Source of the DNA: an uncultured Desulfovibrio sp.
GTDB lineage: Bacteria > Desulfobacterota > Desulfovibrionia > Desulfovibrionales > Desulfovibrionaceae
Direction: 5' to 3'
NCBI GenBank assembly: GCA_913063155.1
Contig: CAJXYU010000001.1
Span: 744,001-808,000 of the forward strand
DNA length: 64,000 bases
Shown one piece after another: positions 25,449 through 32,207 of this stretch (position 1 is its first letter; every line of letters starts with the position of its first letter). The position numbers and the translations under genes were made by a program. Below the pieces are notes generated by a model that was not told the DNA's origin, searched no databases, and saw nothing but the letters and a program-made list of their open reading frames with translations.

Positions 25449-26246
25449 ATGAGCATGTCCCCAGCTGGTCCACACATCCTGCTGTCCACGGGCAGCCTCT
25501 TCCACCTGCCGCTCAGCACGGTGGCGCGCATCGCCTCGGACGCCGGTTTCGAGGGGCTTGAACTCATCGTCAACTCGCCCAAGCTCGCACCGGGGCCGGA
25601 GCTGGAGGCCGTATCCACCATCTGCCCCATTCGCAGCCTGCACGCCCCGTTCCGCGACTGGTCCAAATGGGGAGGGCACTTCAACTCCTGGAAGGCAACC
25701 ACAGCCCTGGCCAACTCCCTGGAATGCTGCGAACACATCACTCTGCACCCGCCCGGTTCGCGACTCAGCTCCATGATCCAAAATCGCTGGTTCGCCAGAG
25801 CCCACGACCTGCGCCTGCTGCTCGATGCCGTGGGACGGGTCCGCTACTCCCTGGAAAACTTGCCTTGGGTGCAGGATTCGCCCTTCGGCAGGGATGAACT
25901 GGACAAACTTCTGGCTCAGTGTCGCCAGAAGAATGTAGGTCTGACCTATGACGTCTGTCATATGGGCGTCAGTCGAAAAGACGTGCTCACCGCCCTGCAG
26001 CGGGTGCCTGTGGAAATGCTGTACAACGTGCATTTTTCCGACGCCAAGGCGTACCGGGAACATCTCGCCCCAGGCAAAGGGAACCTTCCCCTGGAGCAAT
26101 TCCTCGGACTGCTCGGCGATATGGGGTATACAGGCCCTGTCACTCTTGAGCTGGAACCCACGGCCTTCCCCGAAGACATGGACGGCGTCACCGGGCAGCT
26201 GATCCAGATCCGCCAATGGATGACCCGCGCCTTGCGCAACGGATAA
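25449..26246 (+). CDS. Sugar-phosphate isomerase/epimerase-like TIM-barrel protein
   Basis: A 265-residue protein of the xylose-isomerase-like/AP-endonuclease 2 TIM-barrel superfamily. Metal-ligand type residues are in the expected strands: GFEGLELI, CEHITLHPPG, RYSLENLPW (Glu), GLTYDVCHMG (Asp and His), YNVHFSDA (His and Asp) and VTLELEP (Glu). It probably isomerises or epimerises a sugar or related compound with a divalent metal; the substrate is unknown. The start is weakly supported; an ATG two codons on is possible. A strong bidirectional terminator follows. Confidence 0.85.
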   Translation: MSMSPAGPHILLSTGSLFHLPLSTVARIASDAGFEGLELIVNSPKLAPGPELEAVSTICPIRSLHAPFRDWSKWGGHFNSWKATTALANSLECCEHITLHPPGSRLSSMIQNRWFARAHDLRLLLDAVGRVRYSLENLPWVQDSPFGRDELDKLLAQCRQKNVGLTYDVCHMGVSRKDVLTALQRVPVEMLYNVHFSDAKAYREHLAPGKGNLPLEQFLGLLGDMGYTGPVTLELEPTAFPEDMDGVTGQLIQIRQWMTRALRNG

Positions 26247-26261
26247 ATCACTCCTTGTCAT

Positions 26262-26295
26262 AAAAAAGGCCCGCTCGAAGGAGCGGGCCTTTTTT
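26262..26295. terminator. Strong bidirectional terminator
   Basis: AAAAAAGGCCCGCTC-gaag-GAGCGGGCCTTTTTT is a perfect 15-bp stem flanked by A and T runs. It ends the TIM-barrel gene (+) and the ChaN-PDZ gene (-), overlapping the latter's stop codon. Confidence 0.95.
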
Positions 26296-27478
26296 ATTCC
26301 TTTTTCCTTCCCAGTTTCCCCACGTCGATCTTCAGGACCGCGTCCTTGCGATGCACGAGAAAAACCAACGGCTTATCCATGTCATGGGCCTTTCTCCCGG
26401 CCACATGAAGGTCCATGAGCCCTCGCAATGGCACGCCGCAGGCCTCCACCAGCACATCGCCCGGCCTGAGGCCGGAAACATCGGCCCGGGAGCCACGTTT
26501 CACTGACTCCACAACCATGCGTCCCTGCATGACCGTAAACACGGCCCCCATACGGGAGGTATGACTTTCGGGAGAATAAAAAAACACATCCCCCGCCTTG
26601 GCGTCGAAATCATCACCGCGCCACGGCAGGATGCTCACAATACGGGCGCCCGGATCATACTGGTGAATACGACGGGCAATGCCCCACCCGTATTCCACAT
26701 GTCCGGCGCCGGCAATGACCAGCACCGGCCAGTTGTACTTCCGCCGCAACTTGACCGCTTCCGAGGCCATTGCGGAATCCCACAGGGACTGCACATATAC
26801 GAACCGTTCGAACTGGGTGGCGTTATCTACATTCCTGCCCGAATGCATCCCCATGATTTCCCGCAACATTTTCATTTGATCGTCCGCAGGATAAATAATG
26901 CTGTCAGGCAGGTCGTCGCGTTGGTCCTCGGTAAGCCCCTCCACTCCCTTGCGGCTGATGGTGCGGGGCAGGGACGGGGGAACGTTCAACCCGGCCACTG
27001 GTATACTGTGCTTCTGGGCCAGGACAAACAACCCTTCAAACTGGGAAAAGGAATAGCCCCAGCGTCGCTTCCACTCCAGCTCAGCCTCAAGATCCGCAAC
27101 AGGCACAATGCCTTCGGCAAAATCATCCAGCACGGGCTGCTTATCGACCGCAACCATCTCCAAACCGACCGCAAAGGGCGTGTCACTCTGGGCCAGAGCC
27201 CGGGCAAAAGCCTGCTGCACCTTGTGGTCGCACCGGTTTTTGTGTCCTTCGCCCATGAGAATGTAGTCGGCCCCCTGGACCATGCCCACCGCCTGCTCCA
27301 GGGTACGGCGTTCACCTTCCACGGAGACGAAGTCCCCACGTTCAGGCAGGAAAGTCACTTTCATGGGCGTACTCGTGGCAGGGGATTGCCTGGATGCGCA
27401 ACCGCCAAGCACGGCCGCCGCGATAACCATGAGCAGCATGTTGATCACGCTGACAACGTTTTCCTTTCGTTTCATCAT
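26294..27478 (-). CDS. ChaN-like haem-binding lipoprotein with C-terminal PDZ domain
   Basis: A 394-residue predicted lipoprotein. The signal ends at the lipobox VLGGC (Cys27). Residues about 45-290 match the ChaN/Tiki family: YILMGEGHKNRCDHKVQQAF, FAVGLEMV, LWDSAMASEAV and the VLVIAGAGHVEYGWGI block, which binds haem or forms a metalloprotease-like fold. The last ~90 residues (GRMVVESVKRGSRADVSGLR, PGDVLVEACGVPL) are a PDZ domain. It follows the DUF429 gene by 29 bases on the same strand. A role in iron/haem handling at the envelope is likely from ChaN relatives, but unproven. Confidence 0.87.
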   Translation of the reverse strand: MMKRKENVVSVINMLLMVIAAAVLGGCASRQSPATSTPMKVTFLPERGDFVSVEGERRTLEQAVGMVQGADYILMGEGHKNRCDHKVQQAFARALAQSDTPFAVGLEMVAVDKQPVLDDFAEGIVPVADLEAELEWKRRWGYSFSQFEGLFVLAQKHSIPVAGLNVPPSLPRTISRKGVEGLTEDQRDDLPDSIIYPADDQMKMLREIMGMHSGRNVDNATQFERFVYVQSLWDSAMASEAVKLRRKYNWPVLVIAGAGHVEYGWGIARRIHQYDPGARIVSILPWRGDDFDAKAGDVFFYSPESHTSRMGAVFTVMQGRMVVESVKRGSRADVSGLRPGDVLVEACGVPLRGLMDLHVAGRKAHDMDKPLVFLVHRKDAVLKIDVGKLGRKKE

Positions 27479-27507
27479 GTGTTCCCTTGCCGGGGTTATG
27501 GTTGGGG

Positions 27508-28218
27508 TCAGGCAAAGTCATGGTACCAGATGGCCATGGGCAACCCTTTCTCGTCCATCGGCGGATTCTCGGGCAGAGAGTGAAGGCTTCCCTTGGCTTC
27601 CCTGGCGGTGACGGCCAACACCAGAGCGTCCAGAATGTCATCCGGAGCCACTCGGGACCGGGTATGTTCAACATACATCTCATCCAACAGTTCACCAACG
27701 CTTTCGTAATACGTCTCCATCAGATGCACACGCTCGAACATTCCGGCATAGGATTTCTTCTTGTGGTCCAACGGGCACCCTTTCAATGCGGCGAAACAAA
27801 CCTCCGGGTGGCACTCGCGAACCGATTCCCTGGCAGCAATGTCATCCACCAGCAACAAGTCGATTTCCCTGATCTTCGGAACAAGAGCCTTGCCGAACGG
27901 AGTCAGCTTGCCCCCTTGCTCGCGGTTGATGGCCCACATCTCGTCCACGTTCGCGGCATGGACCACCTCGCGCAGAGGGGCGGGAAAAACGCTGGAGCCG
28001 GCCTTTATGCGCAGCCTGGCCAGTTGGTCGGCCTCACGCACGGGGTGCTCCTTCCACGGCAGCCCGATGGGCATGTCCACCAGGATGGAACGGGCGTTGC
28101 GGTATTGGGCATGGAGTCCGGCGAAATCCGTAAAGAGCTGGCATTCGGCCCTGCCCTGCTCAGCAAGGGCGATGGCGACCCACCCGCCTCTGCACCCGTC
28201 GACTCCAACATACTCCAT
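27508..28218 (-). CDS. DUF429 family protein (predicted RNase H-like fold)
   Basis: A 236-residue protein beginning MEYVGVDGCRGGWVAIAL, the acidic first motif of DUF429 proteins, which are predicted to have an RNase H-like nuclease fold. Further family marks are ILVDMPIGLPW, RECHPEVCFAALKGCPL and DDILDALVLAVTA with conserved acidic residues. No biochemical role is established. The ATG at 28218 is chosen because the family starts at MxYxGVDG; longer upstream frame runs through the paaK terminator. It is likely co-transcribed with the ChaN-PDZ gene. Confidence 0.85.
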   Translation of the reverse strand: MEYVGVDGCRGGWVAIALAEQGRAECQLFTDFAGLHAQYRNARSILVDMPIGLPWKEHPVREADQLARLRIKAGSSVFPAPLREVVHAANVDEMWAINREQGGKLTPFGKALVPKIREIDLLLVDDIAARESVRECHPEVCFAALKGCPLDHKKKSYAGMFERVHLMETYYESVGELLDEMYVEHTRSRVAPDDILDALVLAVTAREAKGSLHSLPENPPMDEKGLPMAIWYHDFA

Positions 28219-28311
28219 ATCAGTCCCCAAACATTCTCCAGTCGATTTTCGCAACCCTACACCCCGCAACCCGCAAAACACAAGCCGGGTGCAGGTCTTT
28301 TCACAAGACAC

Positions 28312-28344
28312 AAAAAAGGCCGGAGCGGCAAAGCCGCTCCGGCC
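28312..28344 (-). terminator. Terminator of the PaaK-like gene
   Basis: On the minus strand GGCCGGAGCGG-ctttg-CCGCTCCGGCC is followed by TTTTTT. It lies 23 bases after the ligase stop. Confidence 0.95.
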
Positions 28345-28366
28345 GGTAGCATCACCATAAACCTGA

Positions 28367-29632
28367 TTAATCCCAGGTGCGCTTGTCTTCGATGGGCCGA
28401 ATCTGCGGAGGCAGGGTGCCCGGTGCAAGCACCTTGAGAATGGGCCGCAACTTGATCTTTTCGCGGAAGAGATGCAGCAGTTCCTCTTCCTGTGTGAAAG
28501 ACCCGGCTTCGATGGACAGGATCATCTCGTCGATACCGCCGGGGTTGGTGACCTCGATCTGCCAACGTTTGACGTCTTCGAAGCGGGCCATGACCTGTTC
28601 CACCTGGTGCGGATACACGAACATGCCCTTGATGCGGGCGGTGGTGTCCACACGCCCCACGATGCTGCCCAGACGCGGGCTGGTACGGCCACAGGGGCAC
28701 GGGGAAGAATCGATATAGCCCAGATCGCCGGTGGCCAGGCGGATGAGCGGATAGGTCTTGTTGAAGGCAGTGACCACGATCTCGCCAACTTCTCCTTCCT
28801 TGAGGGGAATGCCGGTGTCCGGGTGACAGATCTCCACAAATGCACGGTTGGACAGATGCAGACCGGTCTTGTGGAAGCATTCGTAACCGATGCACCCCAC
28901 GTCCGCAGTGCCATAGCCCTGACGCATGATGCAGTCGAACTTCTTTTCCAGGGTGGAACGCATTTTTTCGGAGAACTTTTCACCGGTAACGAAAGCGGTC
29001 TCCAGGAAGAGGTCCTTGCGCAGGGAGAGTCCGGCCTCCTCTGCCTTCTGGGCAAGGTGCATGAGATAGCTGGGGGTTCCGACATAACCGGAGACGCGCA
29101 GCTTCTGCATGATTTCGATCTGGCTGTTGGTGTTGCCCGGTCCGGCCGGAATCACGGCACAGGACAAATTCTTGAGCGGCTCTTCGAACATGAGACCCGC
29201 CGGGGCAAGGTGGTAGTTGAAGGTGATCTGGGTAATGTCCCCGGAGCGGAAGCCAGCGGCGTAAAACCCTTCGGTCCATCCCCAGTAGTCGTCACTGCGG
29301 TCTTCGGGATCGAAAATGGGGCCCGGCGAAAGGAAGATGCGGTTGAGTTCTCCCAGGTCCTTGGTCAACAGGCCGCCAAGACGAGGTCCCATGGACTGCA
29401 GGAAGATAAGTTCTTTCTTCTTGATGATGGGGATATGCTTGAGGTCGTTGATGGTTTTGAATTTGTCCACATTGAACTGGGCGCGGTCAAAACGCTTTTT
29501 CACATCCTCGGAATAACGGTAGGCATAGCTCAGCAACTCCTTGAGTTGGAGCACATGATATTGCCGACGTTCGGAATCGTCGAGCACTTCCCTGCGGGAA
29601 TAGATACCTTCGGTCCTGTCTTTTCTTGTCAT
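28367..29632 (-). CDS. Phenylacetate-CoA ligase (PaaK)-like adenylate-forming enzyme
   Basis: A 421-residue member of the PaaK branch of the ANL superfamily, which activates carboxylates as CoA thioesters through an adenylate. Visible are the N-terminal QLKELLSYAYRYSEDVKKRF, the adenylate-site RQGYGTADVGCIGYEC, the TGDLGYID motif with Asp, PCPCGRTSPRLGSIVGR, and a C-terminal domain with IKGMFVYPHQVEQVM. In sulfate reducers these proteins are common and the acid substrate is often not phenylacetate. AGGAG stands eight bases before the ATG. It is transcribed alone, with its own terminator. Confidence 0.9.
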   Translation of the reverse strand: MTRKDRTEGIYSRREVLDDSERRQYHVLQLKELLSYAYRYSEDVKKRFDRAQFNVDKFKTINDLKHIPIIKKKELIFLQSMGPRLGGLLTKDLGELNRIFLSPGPIFDPEDRSDDYWGWTEGFYAAGFRSGDITQITFNYHLAPAGLMFEEPLKNLSCAVIPAGPGNTNSQIEIMQKLRVSGYVGTPSYLMHLAQKAEEAGLSLRKDLFLETAFVTGEKFSEKMRSTLEKKFDCIMRQGYGTADVGCIGYECFHKTGLHLSNRAFVEICHPDTGIPLKEGEVGEIVVTAFNKTYPLIRLATGDLGYIDSSPCPCGRTSPRLGSIVGRVDTTARIKGMFVYPHQVEQVMARFEDVKRWQIEVTNPGGIDEMILSIEAGSFTQEEELLHLFREKIKLRPILKVLAPGTLPPQIRPIEDKRTWD

Positions 29633-29784
29633 ATACTAACTCCTGTGCACAAAAAGTCTTTTCTATAGTGGGGCGGTATTATACCTTCTGTAATTTTTTT
29701 TGCAAGAAAAAAATTAAATTTCCTGCGTTAACAGCTAGTTACAGACGCAAGTCGAATCCCGAGAAAAACTTTTATCTTTATTGC

Positions 29785-29813
29785 TTGACAGTGAAAGGGC
29801 TGAAGTATATCTA
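29785..29813 (+). promoter_or_regulatory. Sigma-70 promoter of the tRNA-Lys/tRNA-Glu cluster
   Basis: TTGACA (29785-29790), a 17-base spacer and TATCTA (29808-29813) form a strong promoter 20 bases before the tRNA-Lys gene. Confidence 0.8.
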
Positions 29814-29832
29814 GACATTCCTTCGACGCAAT

Positions 29833-29908
29833 GGGTCGTTAACTCAGTTGGTAGAGTATCTGCCTTTTAAGCAGAGAGTCGCTGGTTCGAGCCCAGCACG
29901 ACCCACCA
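29833..29908 (+). tRNA. tRNA-Lys (anticodon TTT)
   Basis: A full cloverleaf of 76 bases with encoded CCA. The acceptor stem is GGGTCGT/ACGACCC, the anticodon arm TCTGC-CTTTTAA-GCAGA shows TTT, and the T-arm contains GGTTCGAGCC. A strong promoter precedes it. Confidence 0.97.
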
Positions 29909-29918
29909 TTTCGAAACG

Positions 29919-29940
29919 AACCAGCCATAGGCTGGTTTTT
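29919..29940 (+). terminator. Hairpin between the two tRNA genes
   Basis: AACCAGCC-ata-GGCTGGTT is followed by TTT. It could be a weak terminator or a processing signal between tRNA-Lys and tRNA-Glu. Confidence 0.55.
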
Positions 29941-29952
29941 AATATAGATGAT

Positions 29953-30030
29953 GTCCCCATCGTCTAGCCCGGTCCAGGACGACGGCCTTTCACGCCGTTA
30001 ACGGGGGTTCAAATCCCCCTGGGGACGCCA
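29953..30030 (+). tRNA. tRNA-Glu (anticodon TTC)
   Basis: A 78-base cloverleaf with encoded CCA. The acceptor stem is GTCCCCA/TGGGGAC, the anticodon arm ACGGC-CTTTCAC-GCCGT shows TTC, and the T-arm is GGGGGTTCAAATCCCCC. Confidence 0.97.
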
Positions 30031-30036
30031 AATTTC

Positions 30037-30071
30037 GAGCAGCTGCCAAAGCGGCTGCTCATCCTTTTTTT
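30037..30071 (+). terminator. Terminator of the tRNA cluster
   Basis: GAGCAGCTGC-caaa-GCGGCTGCTC with one mismatch, followed after four bases by a run of T. It starts six bases after tRNA-Glu. Confidence 0.88.
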
Positions 30072-30101
30072 CAATATCCCGCGCGAGTGGGATTACGAAT
30101 A

Positions 30102-30127
30102 CACCGGACAGGCCGCTCCTGCCGGTG
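30102..30127. other. Unexplained hairpin downstream of the tRNA genes
   Basis: CACCGGaCAGG-ccgct-CCTGCCGGTG forms a ten-pair stem with one bulge, with GGACCA directly after it. No gene covers it. It may be part of a small RNA that ends at the terminator at 30138-30170. Confidence 0.4.
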
Positions 30128-30137
30128 GACCAATTTC

Positions 30138-30170
30138 AAAGGCCCCGGAAAGCGATCCCGGGGCCTTTTT
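30138..30170. terminator. Second terminator downstream of the tRNA genes
   Basis: AAAGGCCCCGG and CCGGGGCCTTT flank an eight- to nine-base loop and are followed by TT. No annotated gene ends here, which suggests an unannotated short transcript upstream. Confidence 0.8.
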
Positions 30171-30274
30171 ACGTCTGAAAGCCTGAAAGCACACACTTGG
30201 TTGCCAATGAACGGAGGCATATACTACCCTGCCCAGGAGCACTTTCCAAAACTCTTAATGAATCGAGGTTTCCA

Positions 30275-30796
30275 ATGAGAATGAAGGGACATCGAGTCTT
30301 GATGTTTGTGGATAATATTTTCGAGGATATGGAGCTGCTGTATCCGTATTACCGCCTGATCGAGGAAGGCGCGGAAGTGGTCGTGGCCGGGCCGGATGCA
30401 GGCAAAACCTATACCGGCAAAAACGGCTACCCGTTCAAGTCCACGGCGGCGATCAAAAACCAGAAGGCAGACGATTTCGATCTACTGGTGGTGGCCGGGG
30501 GATTTGCTCCGGACAAGCTTCGCCGCGATCCCAAAGTGTTGGAACTGACCCGCGAGATACACGAAGCAGGAAAAATTGTGGCCCACATCTGTCACGGCGG
30601 GTGGATTTCCATCTCCGCAGGGATCATGAAGGGATTCACCTGCACATCCACTCCCGGAATCAAGGACGATCTCGTCAACGCTGGAGCCACATGGGTCGAC
30701 AAGGAAGTGGTGGTGGACCGTAATCAGGTTTCATCCCGCAAACCTGACGACCTGCCCGCTTTCTGCCGGTCCATCATCGAACTGACAGTTAAATAA
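30275..30796 (+). CDS. DJ-1/PfpI family protein
   Basis: A 173-residue protein of the DJ-1/PfpI glutamine-amidotransferase-like fold. The nucleophile elbow is VAHICHGGW with the catalytic Cys, the conserved acid is in IFEDMELLYPYYRL, and DFDLLVVAGGFAPDKLRRD is the standard central strand-loop. Relatives act as deglycases, glyoxalases or proteases; sequence does not decide. GAGG stands six bases before the ATG, which sets the start against longer readings. It is transcribed alone and converges with the LacI-type gene. Confidence 0.92.
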   Translation: MRMKGHRVLMFVDNIFEDMELLYPYYRLIEEGAEVVVAGPDAGKTYTGKNGYPFKSTAAIKNQKADDFDLLVVAGGFAPDKLRRDPKVLELTREIHEAGKIVAHICHGGWISISAGIMKGFTCTSTPGIKDDLVNAGATWVDKEVVVDRNQVSSRKPDDLPAFCRSIIELTVK

Positions 30797-30839
30797 AAAT
30801 TGAAAAGCCTCTCCGAGGAGAGACTTAAACACCAACTTC

Positions 30840-30870
30840 AAAGGTCCCGAAAACGATGCCGGGGCCTTTT
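30840..30870. terminator. Terminator between the PfpI and LacI-type genes
   Basis: AAAGGTCCCG and CGGGGCCTTT pair (one G-T), followed by T-rich sequence. It lies between converging genes. Confidence 0.8.
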
Positions 30871-30898
30871 CATTTTTCTGCCGCCTTATCAAATAAGA

Positions 30899-31894
30899 CT
30901 ACGATTCATGCCTGCCGCAGGACTGGCGGACGATCAACTTGCTGGCCAGCACCACCTGCCTCGTGGGCCGCTCCGGGTCTTCGATGCGCTTGAGGAGCAT
31001 TTCACCGGCGGTCTGCCCGATGGCATACGTCGGCTGATCAACCACGGTAATGGCCGGACGGATCATGGTGGTCCATGGCGATTCGTCAAAAGTGGCGAAA
31101 GCCACGGCCTCGGGCACGGGCAAATCCCTGTCGCGAATGGCACTGAATACGCCCGCTCCAAGCAAGCCGCTACTCGTGACGATCGCTTCTGGCGGATTAT
31201 CCATGTCCAACAACCTGGATGCAGCGGTGTGCCCTTCGCCCTTCTTGGCCGGCAGGCGCATTATCAGATCATCATCAAGCACCCCGGCCGCATCCAGCGC
31301 CGCCATGAATCCGGAACGGCGTTCCTGCCCGGTAGCGCTGCCTGCGCCGAACAGCCCTGCTATCCGCCGATATCCATGCCCGACCATGTGCTCCCCCAGT
31401 TCGCGCGCAGCCTCGAAATTGTCGATAAGCACGCTGTCCACGGCCGCTCCGCCCACCTTGCGGTCGATGACCACCACCGGCCCGGATTCAGCCAGCTTCT
31501 GCACCGATTCTCCGGAAAGTTTGAGCGTGGGCGCAAGTATGATCCCGGCCGCATGCTCGCTGCGCATCAGGTCAAGGTACATGCGTTCCTTGTCCGGATC
31601 TTCGTCCGTATTACAAAGAATAACGCTGTAATCATTCGCCTGGGCGACATCCTCAACGGCACGGCTTACGGAGGCGAAGAAAGGCGTTTGAATGTCGGCC
31701 ACAATAAGCCCGATGAAGCTGGAACGCCGGGAGCGCAAACTGCGCGCCGCCCGGTTGGGCGTATAATTCAAGCGTTCGGCAACGGCCAGAACCTTGCGAC
31801 GAAGTTCGGGACGTACATTGGATTTACCGCTGAGCACCCGCGACACCGTCGCAGTGGAAACGCCCGCAGCCTGTGCTATATCTTTGATTCGCAT
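30899..31894 (-). CDS. LacI-family repressor of the fructose PTS operon
   Basis: A 331-residue LacI/GalR regulator. The N-terminal headpiece MRIKDIAQAAGVSTATVSRV, LSGKSNVRPELRRKVLAVAE and YTPNRAARSLRS is textbook, and the rest is a periplasmic-binding-like effector domain (IGLIVADIQTPFFASVSRAV). It is divergent from the fructose PTS operon and the intervening 313 bases hold three related palindromic sites, so it most likely represses that operon and itself, with fructose 1-phosphate or a similar sugar phosphate as inducer (inferred). The ATG at 31894 follows AAGGGGGG; the longer frame upstream is not used. Confidence 0.93.
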   Translation of the reverse strand: MRIKDIAQAAGVSTATVSRVLSGKSNVRPELRRKVLAVAERLNYTPNRAARSLRSRRSSFIGLIVADIQTPFFASVSRAVEDVAQANDYSVILCNTDEDPDKERMYLDLMRSEHAAGIILAPTLKLSGESVQKLAESGPVVVIDRKVGGAAVDSVLIDNFEAARELGEHMVGHGYRRIAGLFGAGSATGQERRSGFMAALDAAGVLDDDLIMRLPAKKGEGHTAASRLLDMDNPPEAIVTSSGLLGAGVFSAIRDRDLPVPEAVAFATFDESPWTTMIRPAITVVDQPTYAIGQTAGEMLLKRIEDPERPTRQVVLASKLIVRQSCGRHES

Positions 31895-31931
31895 GAACTT
31901 TCCCCCCTTCCGATTTTCCGGCAATATAGTA

Positions 31932-31945
31932 TGTAATCGATTTCA
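31932..31945. promoter_or_regulatory. Candidate LacI-type operator O1 (repressor gene side)
   Basis: TGTAATCGATTTCA, a near-palindrome with a central ATCGAT, lies 38 bases upstream of the repressor gene. It differs by one base per arm from the perfect operator at 32154-32169. Confidence 0.7.
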
Positions 31946-32076
31946 CCCGTTATCACAAGTTACCGCTCTTTGCCCAAGATCACAGGGTTATTATTTATAC
32001 TTACCGTTTCTCATCCTCATGACAGCTGTGATAACACGCACAGTAAGGCTCGCCTCATGACGTTTGGGCCATATTT

Positions 32077-32091
32077 TCGAAATCGTTTTCA
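32077..32091. promoter_or_regulatory. Candidate LacI-type operator O2 (middle)
   Basis: TCGAAATCGTTTTCA resembles the other two sites (core ATCGTT for ATCGAT). It lies between them and could allow looping. Confidence 0.5.
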
Positions 32092-32141
32092 CCATGATCT
32101 TTGTTAAACAGAAAGGCTTTACAGGAATTATACGAAGCTTA

Positions 32142-32170
32142 TTGACACATTTTCTGTAATCGATTACAGT
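32142..32170 (+). promoter_or_regulatory. Promoter and operator O3 of the fructose PTS operon
   Basis: TTGACA (32142-32147), a 17-base spacer and TACAGT (32165-32170) form a promoter. The perfect 16-base palindrome CTGTAATCGATTACAG (32154-32169) covers the spacer and the -10 element, so repressor binding would block RNA polymerase directly. Confidence 0.82.
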
Positions 32171-32207
32171 AAAAAATACCTGAACACTACTCTGAGGAGG
32201 CTCGGCC

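Noticed and set aside
29833-30030. tRNA genes as an integration site for a mobile element
   Set aside because: No integrase gene lies nearby and I see no repeated tRNA 3' end within the window.
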